64,000 nucleotides of DNA from Punica granatum (GCF_007655135.1 NC_045133.1:24277845-24341844), one strand, 5' to 3'; positions 1 through 13,004 are shown, counted from the first letter of the stretch. Numbers and translations are program-made. The notes: a model not told the origin generated them from the sequence alone.

Positions 1-559
1 CCCCGTGATTGTTATCCTTAACTTTGGTCTCTCTTCTTTTCCAAGTTTTCTTTTCTTTTAATTATTTTTTTTTCTATTTTTAATTTGATTTTTTCCTTTT
101 TTGGTGAGTCAACTTCGTCGGATAAATCATGAATTATTGGATATCAAACCAAGTTATGATTTCCCCCCCCTTCTTTTTCTCTCAACCAATGGAATTTTGG
201 ATGGCTCTGCGTGAGTTAGACTTCCTTTTTGGATAATAATAATAATAATAATAATAATAATATCTCAGAAATACCATGATGTCCACCCGACCCGACACAC
301 AGTACCCATTTATAAAAAGTAAAAGAAAAAATTTTTGGCGAAAAAAATTTAAAATTGTTTTTTGATATTCTCATCTCGTTATATATAACTTGAAAAAAAT
401 ACCAGTAGAATAGCCCTAAATGAATAAATTTGAATCATAATGGTACATAGATAATAGGCTTGGAATTTGTACGATGAAAATTTTTTATTATCCATCATAT
501 AATTAAGAATAAATTTTTAGTAATTTCTTTTTATCTTTTTTTAAACTAAAAATCCATTG
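1..559. other. AT-rich intergenic DNA with an ATA microsatellite
   Basis: No gene is visible. The stretch is AT-rich with homopolymer runs and a trinucleotide ATA/AAT repeat at about 233-261. I see no conserved reading frame, RNA gene or terminal repeat here. Confidence 0.7.
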
Positions 560-1105
560 TTATCAGAACCGGACCGGACCGGCCGGTTCGACCGGTCGGA
601 CCGGGAACCGGCACCAAGTCCGGTCCGGTTCGCCTAAAAACCGAAATGGCAGCTTTGAACCGCCGGACCCATTGAACCGGCCGGTTTTAAGCAAAATTTC
701 ATTAAACCGGCCGGTTCTACGGGTTTTTATGGATTTCCTATTTAATGTAAAAATTGGTTGGTTGTGTAAGGATTTGAACTCATGACCTCTTGCTTTTCAT
801 ATTAGCATACTACCAACCAAGCCACCACTACTTTTTTGTTCTTTTAACTCTACTTTTAAGTACTTATTAAAATAAAATATTCATTTTGAAGTAATAAATA
901 TTAAATATAGATACTTTCTTATACTATTGTTATATTTCTTTAAAATCATCATACTTTTATCTTAATTATCATAATTTTTTTAATAATATGAATATTTATT
1001 TTATTTTAAATAAACGAGCGGTCCGACCCATCGAACCCCCGATTGGACCCATAAACCCATGACCCCGTACCCCTTTCGGTTCATCATCCGGTCCGGTTCT
1101 GATAA
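560..1105. mobile_element. TIR-bounded nonautonomous DNA element with GC-rich ACCGG ends
   Basis: The element is bounded by a perfect 18-bp terminal inverted repeat: TTATCAGAACCGGACCGG at 560-577 and its exact reverse complement at 1088-1105. Both ends are rich in ACCGG/CCGGT words, giving several nested palindromes, while the interior is AT-rich. No transposase reading frame is present, so it would depend on proteins in trans. I could not find a clean target-site duplication, so the superfamily (hAT-like or another class) stays open. A tRNA-like segment lies inside on the opposite strand. Confidence 0.7.
769..825 (-). repeat. tRNA-like (SINE-like) segment with A and B boxes
   Basis: Read on the minus strand, TGGCTTGGTTGG (824-813) fits a Pol III A box, and GAGTTCAAATCC (781-770) fits a B box about 30 nt downstream, which is the spacing of a tRNA. 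No complete cloverleaf with a paired acceptor stem is evident, so this is a tRNA-derived remnant and not a functional tRNA. It lies inside the TIR element. The similarity to an elongator tRNA-Met or a tRNA-headed SINE is an impression, not a measured result. Confidence 0.5.
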
Positions 1106-1539
1106 AACTGTAAAAATCAATTTAAGATTTTCTCGGAGAATAAATGTTAACATATATATATATTTCCATCTCCAATAATTCTTTCTTAATTACAATTATT
1201 ATGAAAAAGGAAGTGCTGCTCCCGGTCATAATAACGAGATATGACGAAATAATATAGAGGATTTGCTCTCATTCATTTTCATTTCATGTTATTGGCGAAG
1301 ATATTACGTTGGTGGATAATAATTGTCATGGGCATTGGTTCATGCGTTGTGTGAGTAGACAAAAACAACAGGACAAAGGTAAAGCAATAACTCCCCCCAA
1401 TGGGGATGATAATCCCAATCTAATCCTTGATCTTTGGCTCTTCCATCGATTTTGTCCTCGACCCCCTGTTGTTTTAGGTCTAAAGTTATCCTCGACTCTT
1501 AATGGAAAAACATTGTGCGCTTGTATTTAAAAATTTAGT
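1106..1539. other. intergenic DNA, nothing recognised
   Basis: AT-rich spacer with a short TA run near 1151. A 73-codon open frame at 1309-1530 has no family resemblance and no splice or promoter context, so it is not called. Confidence 0.6.
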
Positions 1540-1795
1540 TAACTCAACTCAACTCAATTTCACTTATTTTCAATTCAACAAAACAATTATTACTTTTTCA
1601 TTTTTAAATTTTTTTAATCATTTAATTCAATTTTTAAATTTTATCAACTATTCATTACTTTTTTCACAATTCAACGACACAATCATTACTTAATTATTAC
1701 TTTATCTCAACTATTCATTACTTTTTCACACTTTTCTCATAATTCAACAACATAATCATTACAAATCAATTAAAACCAAAACTCAACTCAACTCT
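1540..1795 (-). repeat. dispersed GAGTTGAGTT-type repeat, copy A
   Basis: On the minus strand the block starts and ends with GAGTTGAGTT words. Between them it has the order TTGGTTTTAATTG, TGTAATGATT, GTTGAATTATGAG, AAAGTAATGAATAGTTGAG and AATTGAATTAAATGATT. The same order recurs at 32856-33095 and 46329-46556 on the plus strand, so this is a dispersed family of about 230-260 bp. It has no TIR, no poly-A tail and no coding capacity that I can see, so its class is unknown. Confidence 0.7.
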
Positions 1796-2417
1796 AATAT
1801 CAAACATATTTTCGTATTCGGGGCTAAACATTGTGAATTCATTATCTTTGCAATATTGATAGAAGTCAGTCCCAATCTCCTCGGTGCTTTGCATGTGGAT
1901 GGATCATGAACGCCGATGTCCTTTTTAAATATGTACTAGGTAGGTGTGTTCATGTGACTTTTTCAGCTCCTGGTGGGCTCGGACGTTATTCCTATCTCCT
2001 CAAATGCATTCCTAAGGTCGCTCTATCCCATCTCTTATCTCTTTCCTTTCCCTTAGGCTCTCTTTTATTATTGTTAATAGTCGCTTGTAGATCTGCATTG
2101 AAGGAACCCGAAACTTACTTTCATTCATAAGAAAAGCCACTTTGCCAAAAGAAAGGGTAAAGACGCAACATATATATATATAGATGTATATGGAAGCTGT
2201 CATGGAAGAATTGAATGAATGGCCAGAAAACTGCTTGACAAAAAAAGAACGGCCAAAAAAGTCGTATGCCCCGTATCTGTAAACCCCAAAAACACTAGAA
2301 TTTCCAATAAAATACAACGTATACCACTTTATCTATCTAGAAAGATTTTCTCCGCTATAAAAAAAGTCTATATGAGTTGAGTAAAAAAAAATCAATAGAT
2401 AAATACAAATAATCTCA
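1796..2417. other. intergenic DNA, nothing recognised
   Basis: AT-rich spacer with a TA run near 2170. The two short open frames here, on opposite strands, overlap each other and resemble nothing known. Confidence 0.6.
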
Positions 2418-2426
2418 CTTATGAGA

Positions 2427-2457
<31 letters not shown>

Positions 2458-3251
2458 TGTAATCCGCATAATAAATAAGTTAGAATAGTAATTTTTTAAA
2501 TAGTATAAGGCTATAAAGGTAAACTTATTGACTTCTTTCACAATAAATGCTTTCTCACTAATGAAATAAATTCATTAAAATAAATTATGCGAGAGATTAA
2601 CGAGACGATTTCATATTTTAAAAATTTGTAATCAAGTTTGTGTAAGTATGTAATATAGAACGATTAATTAAATATAGAATAATACAATAATTGCGACCGT
2701 TAATTGAAAATATTTATCGAAGCATTGAAAATTAGTATAATTTTATTAATTGATTATCATATGAAATTTAAGATCAATATTGAAAATATTTTATTATGTT
2801 AAGAGGTAAATGTATACTTCAAAATTCAAACTAATTGTTATATGAAATAATATACATATATGTGTATATTAAAATGAACATATAAATATTAATATATTGA
2901 ATGCAAAAGATATAAAAATAAAAATAAAGCTTAAAACTAAGGATCTCTTGAACAATGATTAACAAAAAGACGAATCAAATCTTTATCCTAATTACAGAAC
3001 TTAATATATGCAACAAATTTATATTAACAATTTATTTTAAAAAATATGATACATATTTATTGAAATAATTAGTTTTAAATTATTATTATTATTATTTACT
3101 TACTCTAATTTATAACATAAAAATTATTGAAAGTTATTATTTGTAAATTGAAATTAATAATTAATAATTATTATTTTTTAATAAGAAAAAAATATGTACA
3201 AAAAAGATATATGAAAACGAATACGTGCAACACACGGGACAAAGAAGCTAG
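2418..3251 (+). mobile_element. nonautonomous Helitron-like element
   Basis: The 3' end is well supported: a short hairpin-forming CGTGCAACACACGGG is followed by AAAGAAG and the terminal CTAG at 3248-3251, with T next, matching the plant Helitron CTRR|T rule. The left side has a TA run followed by AAAGTTGTAATCC and then a TAATAAATA..TAGAATAGTAA pattern, also seen at the left of the elements at about 11.83 kb and 15.30 kb. The exact 5' TC was not fixed. No Rep/helicase frame is present. Confidence 0.6.
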
Positions 3252-6200
3252 TTTAATCTAAAATCTCTTAGTTCTTAGATTATGTCATGCATCATCATAC
3301 TACGCCCTTTTCCTCGTCAACCTATATACATTTAATCATGGGTTTTTCTATTGCCTATATATTATGTATATCTATCTATATTACAAAACGAAAAAGAAGG
3401 AAGATAGGATTGCCTATAGAAAAATGAAATTTTTTTCCAATTATAAAGGGTCCAAAGCCTAGTACAAAAATGAATTTATTAATTAACAATCATAAAGTGG
3501 AGATAAATGAGTAATTTTAATTTTTTTGGTGATTTTTTTTTTGGTTCTTTATTCAACAAAATCCTTATTTTCTCTCGCACTCTCCCTTTATCTCTGCCTC
3601 TCCCTTCTCGCAGTTAACAATTTCACTCTCCCTTTTCTCACTCCTACCTGTTCGTTTTTCCATTTTAATTTCAATCAACTTCATTAATTTTTTTTCAATT
3701 ACGAGTTTACTTCATTAATTTACCACTGTGACCAGTTCCTACACAATAAGAATTATACAAAATTTCTCCAAAAAAATTATAAATAATAATAATAATAATA
3801 TATTTTTTCGAGATTTTTAAGAACAAACGAAATTAGAGCAAAACATGCGAAACCATTTTCTTAGATACTAATCAAGGAATAAATAATATTAAACATATTA
3901 CATTGACTACGTATTTTGATTTGGTGCTTGGGCCAGCTTGAGTATATAAGGCCGGTCTAACCATTTTCGCTCCCATACGATCGAGAAATAAATAAAGATA
4001 AAAGAAAAAGGCATATTTCTTCTTAGGTATTAATCAATTTGGGATAACCCAATCTTAACCAAATAGACTACGTATTTTGGAGCTTATCTTTTGAACGTAA
4101 GCCTGTGTATTATAGTATTTTCTTATTGGTCACATTGATTCTATCCTCTAAAATAAATTGTAGTAAATTTTATGCTGCCCAAATAAAATATCCTATAGGA
4201 CAATTCGCAATTTCACGGGCACTATAATATTGTTAAATCAAGGCAAAATACACATTGACTTATCGATGAGGAGAACCTATGACAAGATGATCGATGAGGT
4301 CCTGATGATCTTGTCATCAAGCCTATTCTATACTATTTCATCGTCTTTGGCTGACCATAAGTCCGATTCTTGTACGAAGGGATCTTGGGGATGACACCGA
4401 AATCTCTTTCCAATGGCTGAGTTGGAAGATGTTGATGAGATAATTGAGAGAGGTTAGATTAAAACGGTAATCAATTTTGACTTAATTTTTTAAAAATAAA
4501 ATTTGTACTCCCTTTGTTTTGGAAAATAGGTTTATAATCAAACAATGATTGATTTGATTGTAGGAGAGATTGTAAGTCTCTCCATATTTATTTCTTGGAA
4601 AGCTGGACAGCTGTGTTTTAATTTCTTGACCAATGCAATTTGGGGGGGAAAAAGAAATTAAAATACTAAAATTGATCGAGCATGTGAACTTTGATTGTCA
4701 CACATGCATTTATTCTCTTCACTCACCTCAGTTTAATTGACGACCAAACAAAACATCTGATCAAATGCCCCTCTTGGGATCACTAGCTATTAAAATCTAG
4801 TTATTGGTTTGATCTGGAAATAAGGCATCGCAAATTAAACAAATAGATTAGACGAATTTCTATCAAATGCTCAAAAAGATTGTCCGTCTAAGGTACAGAG
4901 ACTGCAGTTGAAATAGAGATATATAATTCTAATTTTCTAACATTTTGCATAGTAAAAAGTCTAATTTTTTTTTCTTCGATTCATTTTTATTTTCCTCTAA
5001 TAAAGCGATAACGATGGTTGAATTCTCAAGTAGCTTTCATGTAACGTGCCTTACAAGGCTAAGCTAAAGAACATGGAAAGCTTTACCTTACCCTCTTGGA
5101 TTTAGAACGAGTCATGTCCATGTGTTGAAAATTATAAATATTTTATTTTTAGGTAATTAAATAAATAAGAAAATTAGCTGTCGATTTTTGTCTTGCATTA
5201 GGCTCCAAATTCTTTTATAACAAAAGAAAAGCACGTAATTACGGCTGACGTTGGTCTTAAGCACCACCACGAATATTATCCAATAAAATCATGGAAATAT
5301 GGAGGATTTCTTTTTTCTTTTTTCTTTTTGGGAGAAAAGGAGGGGAGTGGTTGGGAGAAATGACCAAGAGGAAAGAGAGAATAATGATAATAAGATACAA
5401 TTATATAGTTCCCCACTTGGATAAGAAAATAAAATTGACATTGCATAATTAATTATAAGATGAGAAGAAAAAAGAAGGTAAATTGATCGCGACAATTTGA
5501 TGGGAAGATAACTAATTATCAGGAGGATCTGTTTCCTCCTAATTAAACTTGATTAGTTTATTAATGGAGTCATCATCACCGTCATCATTTCCACATCTAT
5601 AAAAGAAATGTGAGTAGTCTTCCATCATTTGCTAGAATAGCAGCCATGTGAGAAAGTACATGAAGCCTTTCTAACCATTTGTAGAAAAACATGATCCCAA
5701 TTATGCCTCCAAAAGTTAATTAATGTATAATACATTTCAATGTGCTTTTAGGAAAGTATATACAATGTTATCTCTCTCGTCTTTTGACTTGCAGTGGAGG
5801 CTCATGGAGTTATAATAAGATAATACGAGTACAAGAAATTATAAAAGGGTACGGAAAATCCCACTAACAAGATCGAACTTGAAATCTCTCGATTTCTAAC
5901 AAGGACTTGTGTAATTGTACTGTATCATTTTATCTCATTTCTTCCATTTTTTAAGTATGATAGTACGATACAATATCGTCGATGTATAATCATGTCAAGG
6001 TCATTATTTTCGGAAATTAGCATTATCACTCTTATAGTTGTGACGATTATTTCACATATTTGTTCAAGCGTAGGAGAAACTTTTGTAGTTACAAAATTGG
6101 GAGTGGTTAAGAAGTCACGATCCTTTTCCAGTTGAATTGATATTAGGCAGTCCGAACGGAACCCTCTAGCGTTGAGTAAATCGGGCATTAGAAAGTTAGG

Positions 6201-7804
6201 CAATTTGGATTTGCGTAGGGCAAAGATCTAATCCCAACTCATGACCATTTCATATCGAGATCGAAGGAGAGCCCCACGTTGGGTTAAATTATTTAGAATT
6301 TGCACATATAAATGTAGAAAATTCATATTGTGCACGCAATATAGAATTGAAATGTGAGCTTTTGAGAAGAGACGGTGCTTAAAGACAGAAGAAGCATGCA
6401 ACATCATAACGCATGGCACAACGACCTCGTGGTCCTAAAATTTAATCTTAGTTGTTGTTTGTACATATATTAAAAATGTGGTATCATTGTAGGGCTGCTC
6501 CTATAAACGTGATGCATCTCTTTTTGCTATTTTTGTCCATCGTATAATACAGTTCGGGCTTGCCAATTGCGGTCCCAATCCACATTTATGAGCGCATGCT
6601 GTTCCCTATACGAGGACACGAACATGCGTGCTAACTCTGATATAGAGAATGGACCGTTACTTCCGCTATCGATTTCCAAAGTGTGCTGCATTTCCACGGT
6701 AAGCTTCGTACACGAATTAATTACGATATAAGCTTGTAATTCCGATTTTGAAAAACTCGGACGTAGACAAAGCTTCGAAGGCGCGATGTGGTTGGTGTGT
6801 GAATGTGAAAAGATTGTTTCTTGGTTCGACAAAGTCTGAGGCAAAGCTGAAGGAAAGCGAAGGGGACCATGAAAAAGAATTTTATGTCATTTTCAAACGG
6901 AGCAATCACAGGGAGACAGGCCCATGCGGTTTCCCCTCACATGTTCATGTGTTGAAAGTCTCGAGCTGTCCCTAGTTTGATGATTAGGCCGTGTCCAAGC
7001 CCAAAAATTAGGCCCATGGGCTCATACCAACAGTGCATGGCAAGGGCTTGAAAATGTCTTTTCAGTTTCTTCGATTTGGAATCACTTGAAACGCGAAATT
7101 TGTAGTGGAATTGTAACCGAATCGGATCGATAAAAGTTAATTTCGATCTAGATTTTCAGTTCAGAACAAATTCTAATGAGAAACAATTCCCAAGTTTCCG
7201 AGTTGGTAATTAGATATAAAAAACGGCTCTCGAGAAGATTTTGAATCGTCCCGACTTAAAGAGAGAACACTCGAACGATAATGTCACCTTATTGAAGTCC
7301 AGTAGTATGTTGCTGCTCAGCCTAGAGCCAGCCTTTAGCATTGTGAGTCACAGGTCCGACCCGCGCTAACCTCGGTTTGGATCGAGAGAAACAGAGGAAA
7401 ATGGAGAGGAAAGGAGGGAAAGGACCTCTCTTTCCCTCTATTTACGATGTCCAAAACAAAGTATGAACTTTGGTATTGTTGAACTCTGCTCATGATTTCT
7501 TGAGCTACCTGAATATATGCAATCTTGCTCGGGCGGAATTCGTACAACATATAGTAATTGTAGGATGCGTACTCTTTTTCTTATCCCAGTAGGATGATGC
7601 AATGCTATTTGGTAAAGTAACAATGAATTCTAATTTGAGCAATAATTTCTAACGAATAAGACTTTGAACTAATATTTATTACTTAATACTTTAGTGACAA
7701 TTTTGCACCTGCTTTTTTATTTGAAGTGCATTGCATAATTATTTAATCATTTGAATGTAATCCTTGTTTATGTAGATTAACTAGAATGTTTATATTATTA
7801 ATTA
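3252..7804. other. 4.5 kb gene-free intergenic DNA
   Basis: I see no gene here. Short open frames at 5289-5495, 5925-6203, 6228-6419, 6527-6844, 6748-6975 and 7335-7623 lack homology, overlap on opposite strands and show no splice structure. A small imperfect inverted repeat (GACAAGATGATC then GATGATCTTGTC) lies near 4278-4313. The composition from 5.9 to 7.5 kb is less AT-rich than its surroundings, which might mark an old insertion, but I could not identify it. Confidence 0.6.
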
Positions 7805-8145
7805 TAATATTTAGGGCAAATTACAAAAAAAATCCAAATTTTGTAAAATGTCTCAGTTTTGTCCTAAATTTTGTTTTGTAACAGAAAAAAACCATAAGTT
7901 TTTAAAAATGTCTCAAAAATGACATCCGTTATAAATTCCGTCAATTTTTGCCTACGTGTGACCTACGTGGATTTTTAAGGGACCCACAAAATTTAGGCAA
8001 AAATTGATGGAATTTATAACGGATGTCATTTTTGAGACAATGTAGAAAACTTATGGTTTTTTCTGTTACAAAACAAAATTTAGGACAAAAATGAGACTTT
8101 TTACAAAACTTGAGTTTTTTTTTTTATAATTTTCCCTAATATTTA
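7805..8145. mobile_element. Mutator-type foldback MITE with 9-bp target duplication
   Basis: The element (7814-8136, 323 bp) is almost entirely an inverted repeat. The left arm starting GGGCAAATTACAAAA is mirrored by the right arm ending TTATAATTTTCCC, with long shared blocks such as CTAAATTTTGTTTTGTAACA. It is flanked by a perfect 9-bp direct repeat, TAATATTTA, at 7805-7813 and 8137-8145. A 9-bp duplication and long TIRs are the signature of Mutator-like elements. It has no coding capacity. The intact arms and duplication suggest a fairly recent insertion. Confidence 0.85.
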
Positions 8146-8595
8146 TAGAACTTGGTAACATTTAGAAGGGGCATTTATTACTTGGCATAAAATTCTATCC
8201 GCATATTATTTTCATAAATATATATATATATTACATGTTTATAATAATAATCTATATTTTTATGCATTAAATTAACGTTTTAGAATAATAACAATTTCCA
8301 ATAATTAATTTCAACTTCAAAATAATAGTATTCATTTAAACCAAAATAATTTTATATCGTTTCCTGATAATTTTATAACTAATTGTCTCATTTTTTGGAG
8401 CTTGCACTTTTTCTTTAATTCTATATATGTGATAAATTAATTATATTTAAATAAACTATCATTCATTAATATTTCTTTGTTAAACCGAAAATTAATTATT
8501 ATATACTAATTATTGCTTAGAGAAGGTTTTGCGTTTATTAATTACATTAATTGCAATTTTAGTATTTTCTTTTGGGTGAACCGGGGGCCGAAATA
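8146..8595. other. AT-rich intergenic DNA
   Basis: Very AT-rich, with a TA run near 8220. No gene or further element was recognised. Confidence 0.6.
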
Positions 8596-8636
8596 CTAGT
8601 TTTTTTTTTCTATCCATGAGTTGCACGGTTTTTTTT
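8596..8636 (-). mobile_element. Helitron-like 3' terminus on the minus strand
   Basis: Read on the minus strand, CCGTGCAACTCATGGATAG is followed by an A run and the terminal CTAG at 8599-8596, then T. It closely matches the plus-strand terminus at 17131-17161 (CCCGTGCAACGCATGGATA..CTAG). The body would extend to higher coordinates, but I could not place its 5' end, so only the terminus is annotated. Confidence 0.6.
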
Positions 8637-9568
8637 TTATAAACCTCTGTGCCAATTCTTATTATAATTATTATATTTTGAAACACCAATTTTCTTACTA
8701 AATTAATTTCAATTAGTAATTGTAATTTTTAAATAATAATATTCAATATTTTTTGTTAGGAATTAAAATAAGCTAATTATTATAATAATGTGGTCGAATG
8801 AGTTATAATAATGCAATTTAAGTTAATTGTTAGTATAGATTTGTCACTTACATTAACTAAGTTTGGTAATCAGAATAGAAATTTGTTTTGTCTTCTTTCT
8901 AAATCAATATCAGGATATCATTATTTTTAAGTTTTATTTTTATTTTATTTATAAAATTAAGCTCATAGTGATATGTTGTAGATTTTTAAAAGAAAAAAAA
9001 ACGATGTTAAATGCAGTTCGATTTTTAGCTCAAGCTAGATATATGAAATGTGATTGAATGCAATTCCATTATAAGTTGGCGTTTGGTATCGAAATTATTA
9101 TTCTACTTCACACCATCTACCCTTAAATCAACAATATAATAATTATTATTTTTTGTCTTTTTCTCTTGTTTAATAATAAATTATTACCTCATACTTTTTC
9201 CTAACCATTATCGTAAATAATTTTTTAATAATAAATTCTCCATCTTTTATATCCATATATACACTTTTGTATCTTTTTCTATCATTTAATAATAATTTCT
9301 CATGTTCACATTTTTCCTAGCCATCATTATAATCAATTTTTTAATAATTATTTTTCATAGATTATATACATATTATATATACTTTTGTCCCTATTAGACT
9401 GAAACGGAGTGAAGTAAAATTCCAACCAGTATGTATTATGAGATCCTAGGTTTAATTTTTTCAGTTACAAGGGAAGCCCATAGACGTTATATAATTCTAG
9501 ATTTAATTTTCGTTATTGAAATTTATTATTTTTCTTATAAGTAATTATTGAAATCAATATAAAATATA
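8637..9568. other. AT-rich intergenic DNA, possibly Helitron body
   Basis: Very AT-rich, with repeated TTATTATT and TAATAATTT words. Part of it may be the body of the minus-strand Helitron-like element ending at 8596. The 64-codon frame at 8863-9057 is low-complexity and is not called. Confidence 0.5.
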
Positions 9569-11420
9569 TAATGTCCGAAATAGTTAATCAGGTTGCATCA
9601 CATGTACTGTTTGGCTTCTCCAGCTTCCGCCATGTGTCACCACGTGAGCAAGTTCCATTGTGGGTTCCATTGACCCTGTGTTACCATGTGTTTAAATGCC
9701 TCATCAATTACAAGATTAAAAATTATTTAGTCGAATCTATATATAAGATTAAATGGAAAAAAATAGTTTCAATAAAAAATAATTTAAATCGAATTTAACT
9801 TTGAATTGGTAGAATTGTAGTAATTTTACTACAAAAAAACTACAAATGGAAAAGTTATATAAGATTAACCAGAAAAAATATTAAATAATTTCAATCCAAT
9901 TTAACTTTCAAATTGGTATAATTGCAGCACTAAAACAATTGCTTTAATTTTAATACAAACATATATATATATATATATATAAACTTTAATTAAATGAAAA
10001 AAAATCCTTCAATTGAATTTAACAGTCAAATCAATATAATGTCCGGAACAATTAACCATGTTGTGTCACGTATAATGTTTGGCCTCTTTAGCTTCCGCCA
10101 TGTGTCGCCATGTGAGCAAGTTCCCATGTGCGTTCTACCGACCGCGTGTAGCCACCTGTTCAAGTGCCTCATTAATTACAAGATTAAAAATTATTTAATC
10201 GAATTTGTATACAAGATTAAATGGAAAAAAATATTTTAATAAAAAATAGTTTCAATTGAATTTAACATTCTATTTAATATATAATATATAATGCCTTGAA
10301 CAGTTAATCACGTTGCGCCACATGTAATGTGTGGTTTCTCTAGCTTCCGTCGTGTGTCATCACACGAGCAAGTTCCCATGTTCATTCCACCAACCGTGTG
10401 TTGCCATGTGTTCAGGTGTCTCATCAATTACAAAATTAAAAATTATTTAATCAAATATATATATATATAAGATTAAATGGAAAAAAATATTTTAATAAAA
10501 AATAATGTCAATCGAATCTAACTTTCTAATTAGTAGAATTGTAGTAATTTTAATACGAAAAAATCAATATATAATATATAATGCCTGGAACAGTTAATCA
10601 TGTTAAGCCACATGTAATGTTTGGTCTCTCCAGCTTCCGCCATGTGTCACCACGTGAGCAAGTTCCCATGTGCATGCTACCAACCGCGTGTTACCATGTG
10701 TTCAAGTGCCTCCTCAATTACAAGATTAAAAATTAGTTAATCGAATCTAGATAAGATTAAATGGAAAAAATAATTTCAATAGAATTTAACTTTCTAATTA
10801 GTAGGATTGTATTAATTTTAATACGAAAAAATACACGTGGCAAAGTTCTATAAGATTAAACGGGAAAAAAATATTTCAATTAAAAATAATTTAAACCAAA
10901 TTTAACTTTCAAATTGGTATAATTGCAGTACTAAAACAATTGCTTTAATTTTAATACGAATATATATGTATAACTTTAATTAAATAAAAAATATTTCAAT
11001 CGAATTTAACATTCGAATTGGTAAAATTACAGGGCCAAAACAATTACTTTAATTTTAATACGAAAAATACACATGCCAAAAAAGTACAAACTTAATTAAA
11101 CAAAAAATTAATTTAATCAAATTGGTATAATTGCATCGTACATTGAACTTCATATAAGATTAAACAGAAAAAAAATTGTTTTAATAAAAAATTATTTTAA
11201 TTGGTAGAATTTCATTGTTGTATATCGCGCTAAAAAAATTCTTTAATTGAATAAAAAACTATTTATCGAATCTATAGTTGACCAGGTTCCATCACATGTG
11301 ATCGTTGGCCTCTCCAAGTTCCGCCATGTGCCGCCAAGCGTCGCCATATGTGTAAGTTCCCATGTGGGTTCAACCAACCACGTGTAGTCGAGCATTACAT
11401 ATATATGAACATATTTATAA
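9569..11420 (+). repeat. degenerate tandem array with GC-richer cores
   Basis: At least five diverged copies of one unit begin near 9569, 10034, 10289, 10578 and 11270. Each starts like ATAATGYCYGRAAYAGTTAATCA, then has a GC-richer core containing CTTCCGCCATGTGTC, GAGCAAGTTCCCATGTG and CGTGT..CCATGTGTTCAAGTGC, then TCATCAATTACAAGATTAAAA and ATAAGATTAAATGGAAAAAA. Copy starts are about 255 to 692 bp apart, so copies have suffered insertions or deletions. The short open frames at 9571-9798 and 9994-10239 are just the repeat read in one frame. Confidence 0.8.
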
Positions 11421-11832
11421 ATTTAATTAAATTGAACGAAAAGTTATTGTAATCGAAATAATTTAAACAAAAAAAATTATTTTAATCAAATTTAACATTC
11501 AAATTGGTGGAAATCCTATGCCTGTACATTGAAAGTTATGTGGAAAACGACATCGATATAAACTTAATTAAGCGGAAAAAAAATTATTTTGATGCAATAA
11601 TTGCAGCATTGTACAATGAATTCCAACTTTTATACGAATATGTAAACATAAAATAATTATTTGAATCAAATTTAACATTTGAAATGGTAGTATTCTAGTA
11701 TTGTACAATGAATACCAATTTTTATATGAATATGTATGTATAAACTTAATTAAATAAAAAAATTATTTTAATCGAATTTAACATTTGAATTGGTAGAATT
11801 ACACTATTGTATATTGAATGCCAATAAATTAC
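11421..11832. other. AT-rich tail related to the preceding array
   Basis: AT-rich DNA repeating TTAATTAAAT, AATCGAATTTAACATT and GGTAGAATT words that also occur between copies of the array. No gene is visible. Confidence 0.5.
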
Positions 11833-13004
11833 ATCTATATATATTTATATATAAAATTGTATCTCATATAATAAATAGTATTAGAAAAGTAAATGTGAAG
11901 ATCATATAGGGGCACAAATGTAAATGTCTAAGATAAGATTAAATTGATGTAAATATTTATATAATTAATTCATACAAAAAAATTATACCTATTTCAATAT
12001 GTATACAATTAATTATAATATGTAAATTCTACTAACAAGTAGAATTATAAGTATCTACATAATTATTTAATATAAGCATATTTTGTATGAATAATTTTCA
12101 GTATGATAAATAAATTCTATTAAACAAAAAATTACCACTACATTCATATAAAGATAATTATATATTTCAATATATACACAATTAATTATGAATGTGATAA
12201 TTTTATAGGATAAGTAGAATATATAGATTAATTAGTAAGCATATTATTTTTCAATATGATAAATAAATTCTTTCAAACAAAAAGTACTACTAAAATTAAA
12301 TAAAATATATCATTAAAAACCATTTAAAATAACACATATACTTAATTTGGAGATACTAATACAAAATATTTAATAATTTCAAAAAGAAAAATCTTTGTAA
12401 AGGAAAAATTTATGAATTATTCATGCATTATATGAACAATTTCATATATGTAAAGAAGTATTTAAGCAAGGATAAATAATATGGTTAGTGAGAGATATTC
12501 TTTTATTTTAGTTTTTTAATGTTGTGCTATGATTTATGAGTGGCATCCAACTCTAAGTCATAAGGAGATAGAGATCCTAAAATTATTGTTAAAATTATTA
12601 TTTCCTCTTTTTTCTTATTGTTATTATATCTTTATTTTTTATTTAAATTCAATTATCTTCTTTCTGAATTAATTGATTTTTAATGATAAATATGTTTTTT
12701 TGATTTTACAATAATAAACAATCATGACCATAGCTAGCTACACAAACAAAGTTACCGTTTCCAATTTTTTAATACATGTAAGATATTAATTAACTTACTA
12801 AGAAAAAATATTACTATTAATTAATTTTGAATCCAAACATATTAATTTTTCTAGCTAAAAACTTATTCCAAAAGTCATGTACAATACTCGCATCCTTGAT
12901 TCATTTATTTAAAAACGAAAAAGAATATAAATTAATTTTTAATAATTGGCTTATAAAACAAATTTCTTTTAATCAAACCGTGCAAAGTACGGACAAATAA
13001 CTAG
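11833..13004 (+). mobile_element. nonautonomous Helitron-like element
   Basis: The 3' end has a perfect small hairpin, CCGTGCAAAGTACGG, followed by ACAAATAA and the terminal CTAG at 13001-13004, then T. The left end, after a TATATA stretch, reads AAAATTGTATCTCATATAAT, then AATAGTATTAGAAAAGTAAA, resembling the left parts of the elements at about 2.42 and 15.30 kb. The left boundary is approximate. The body is AT-rich and noncoding. Confidence 0.55.

Noticed and set aside
9571..10239. Two similar 75-81-codon frames that could suggest a small gene family
   Set aside because: They are successive copies of a degenerate tandem repeat, and the frame is not kept in the other copies.
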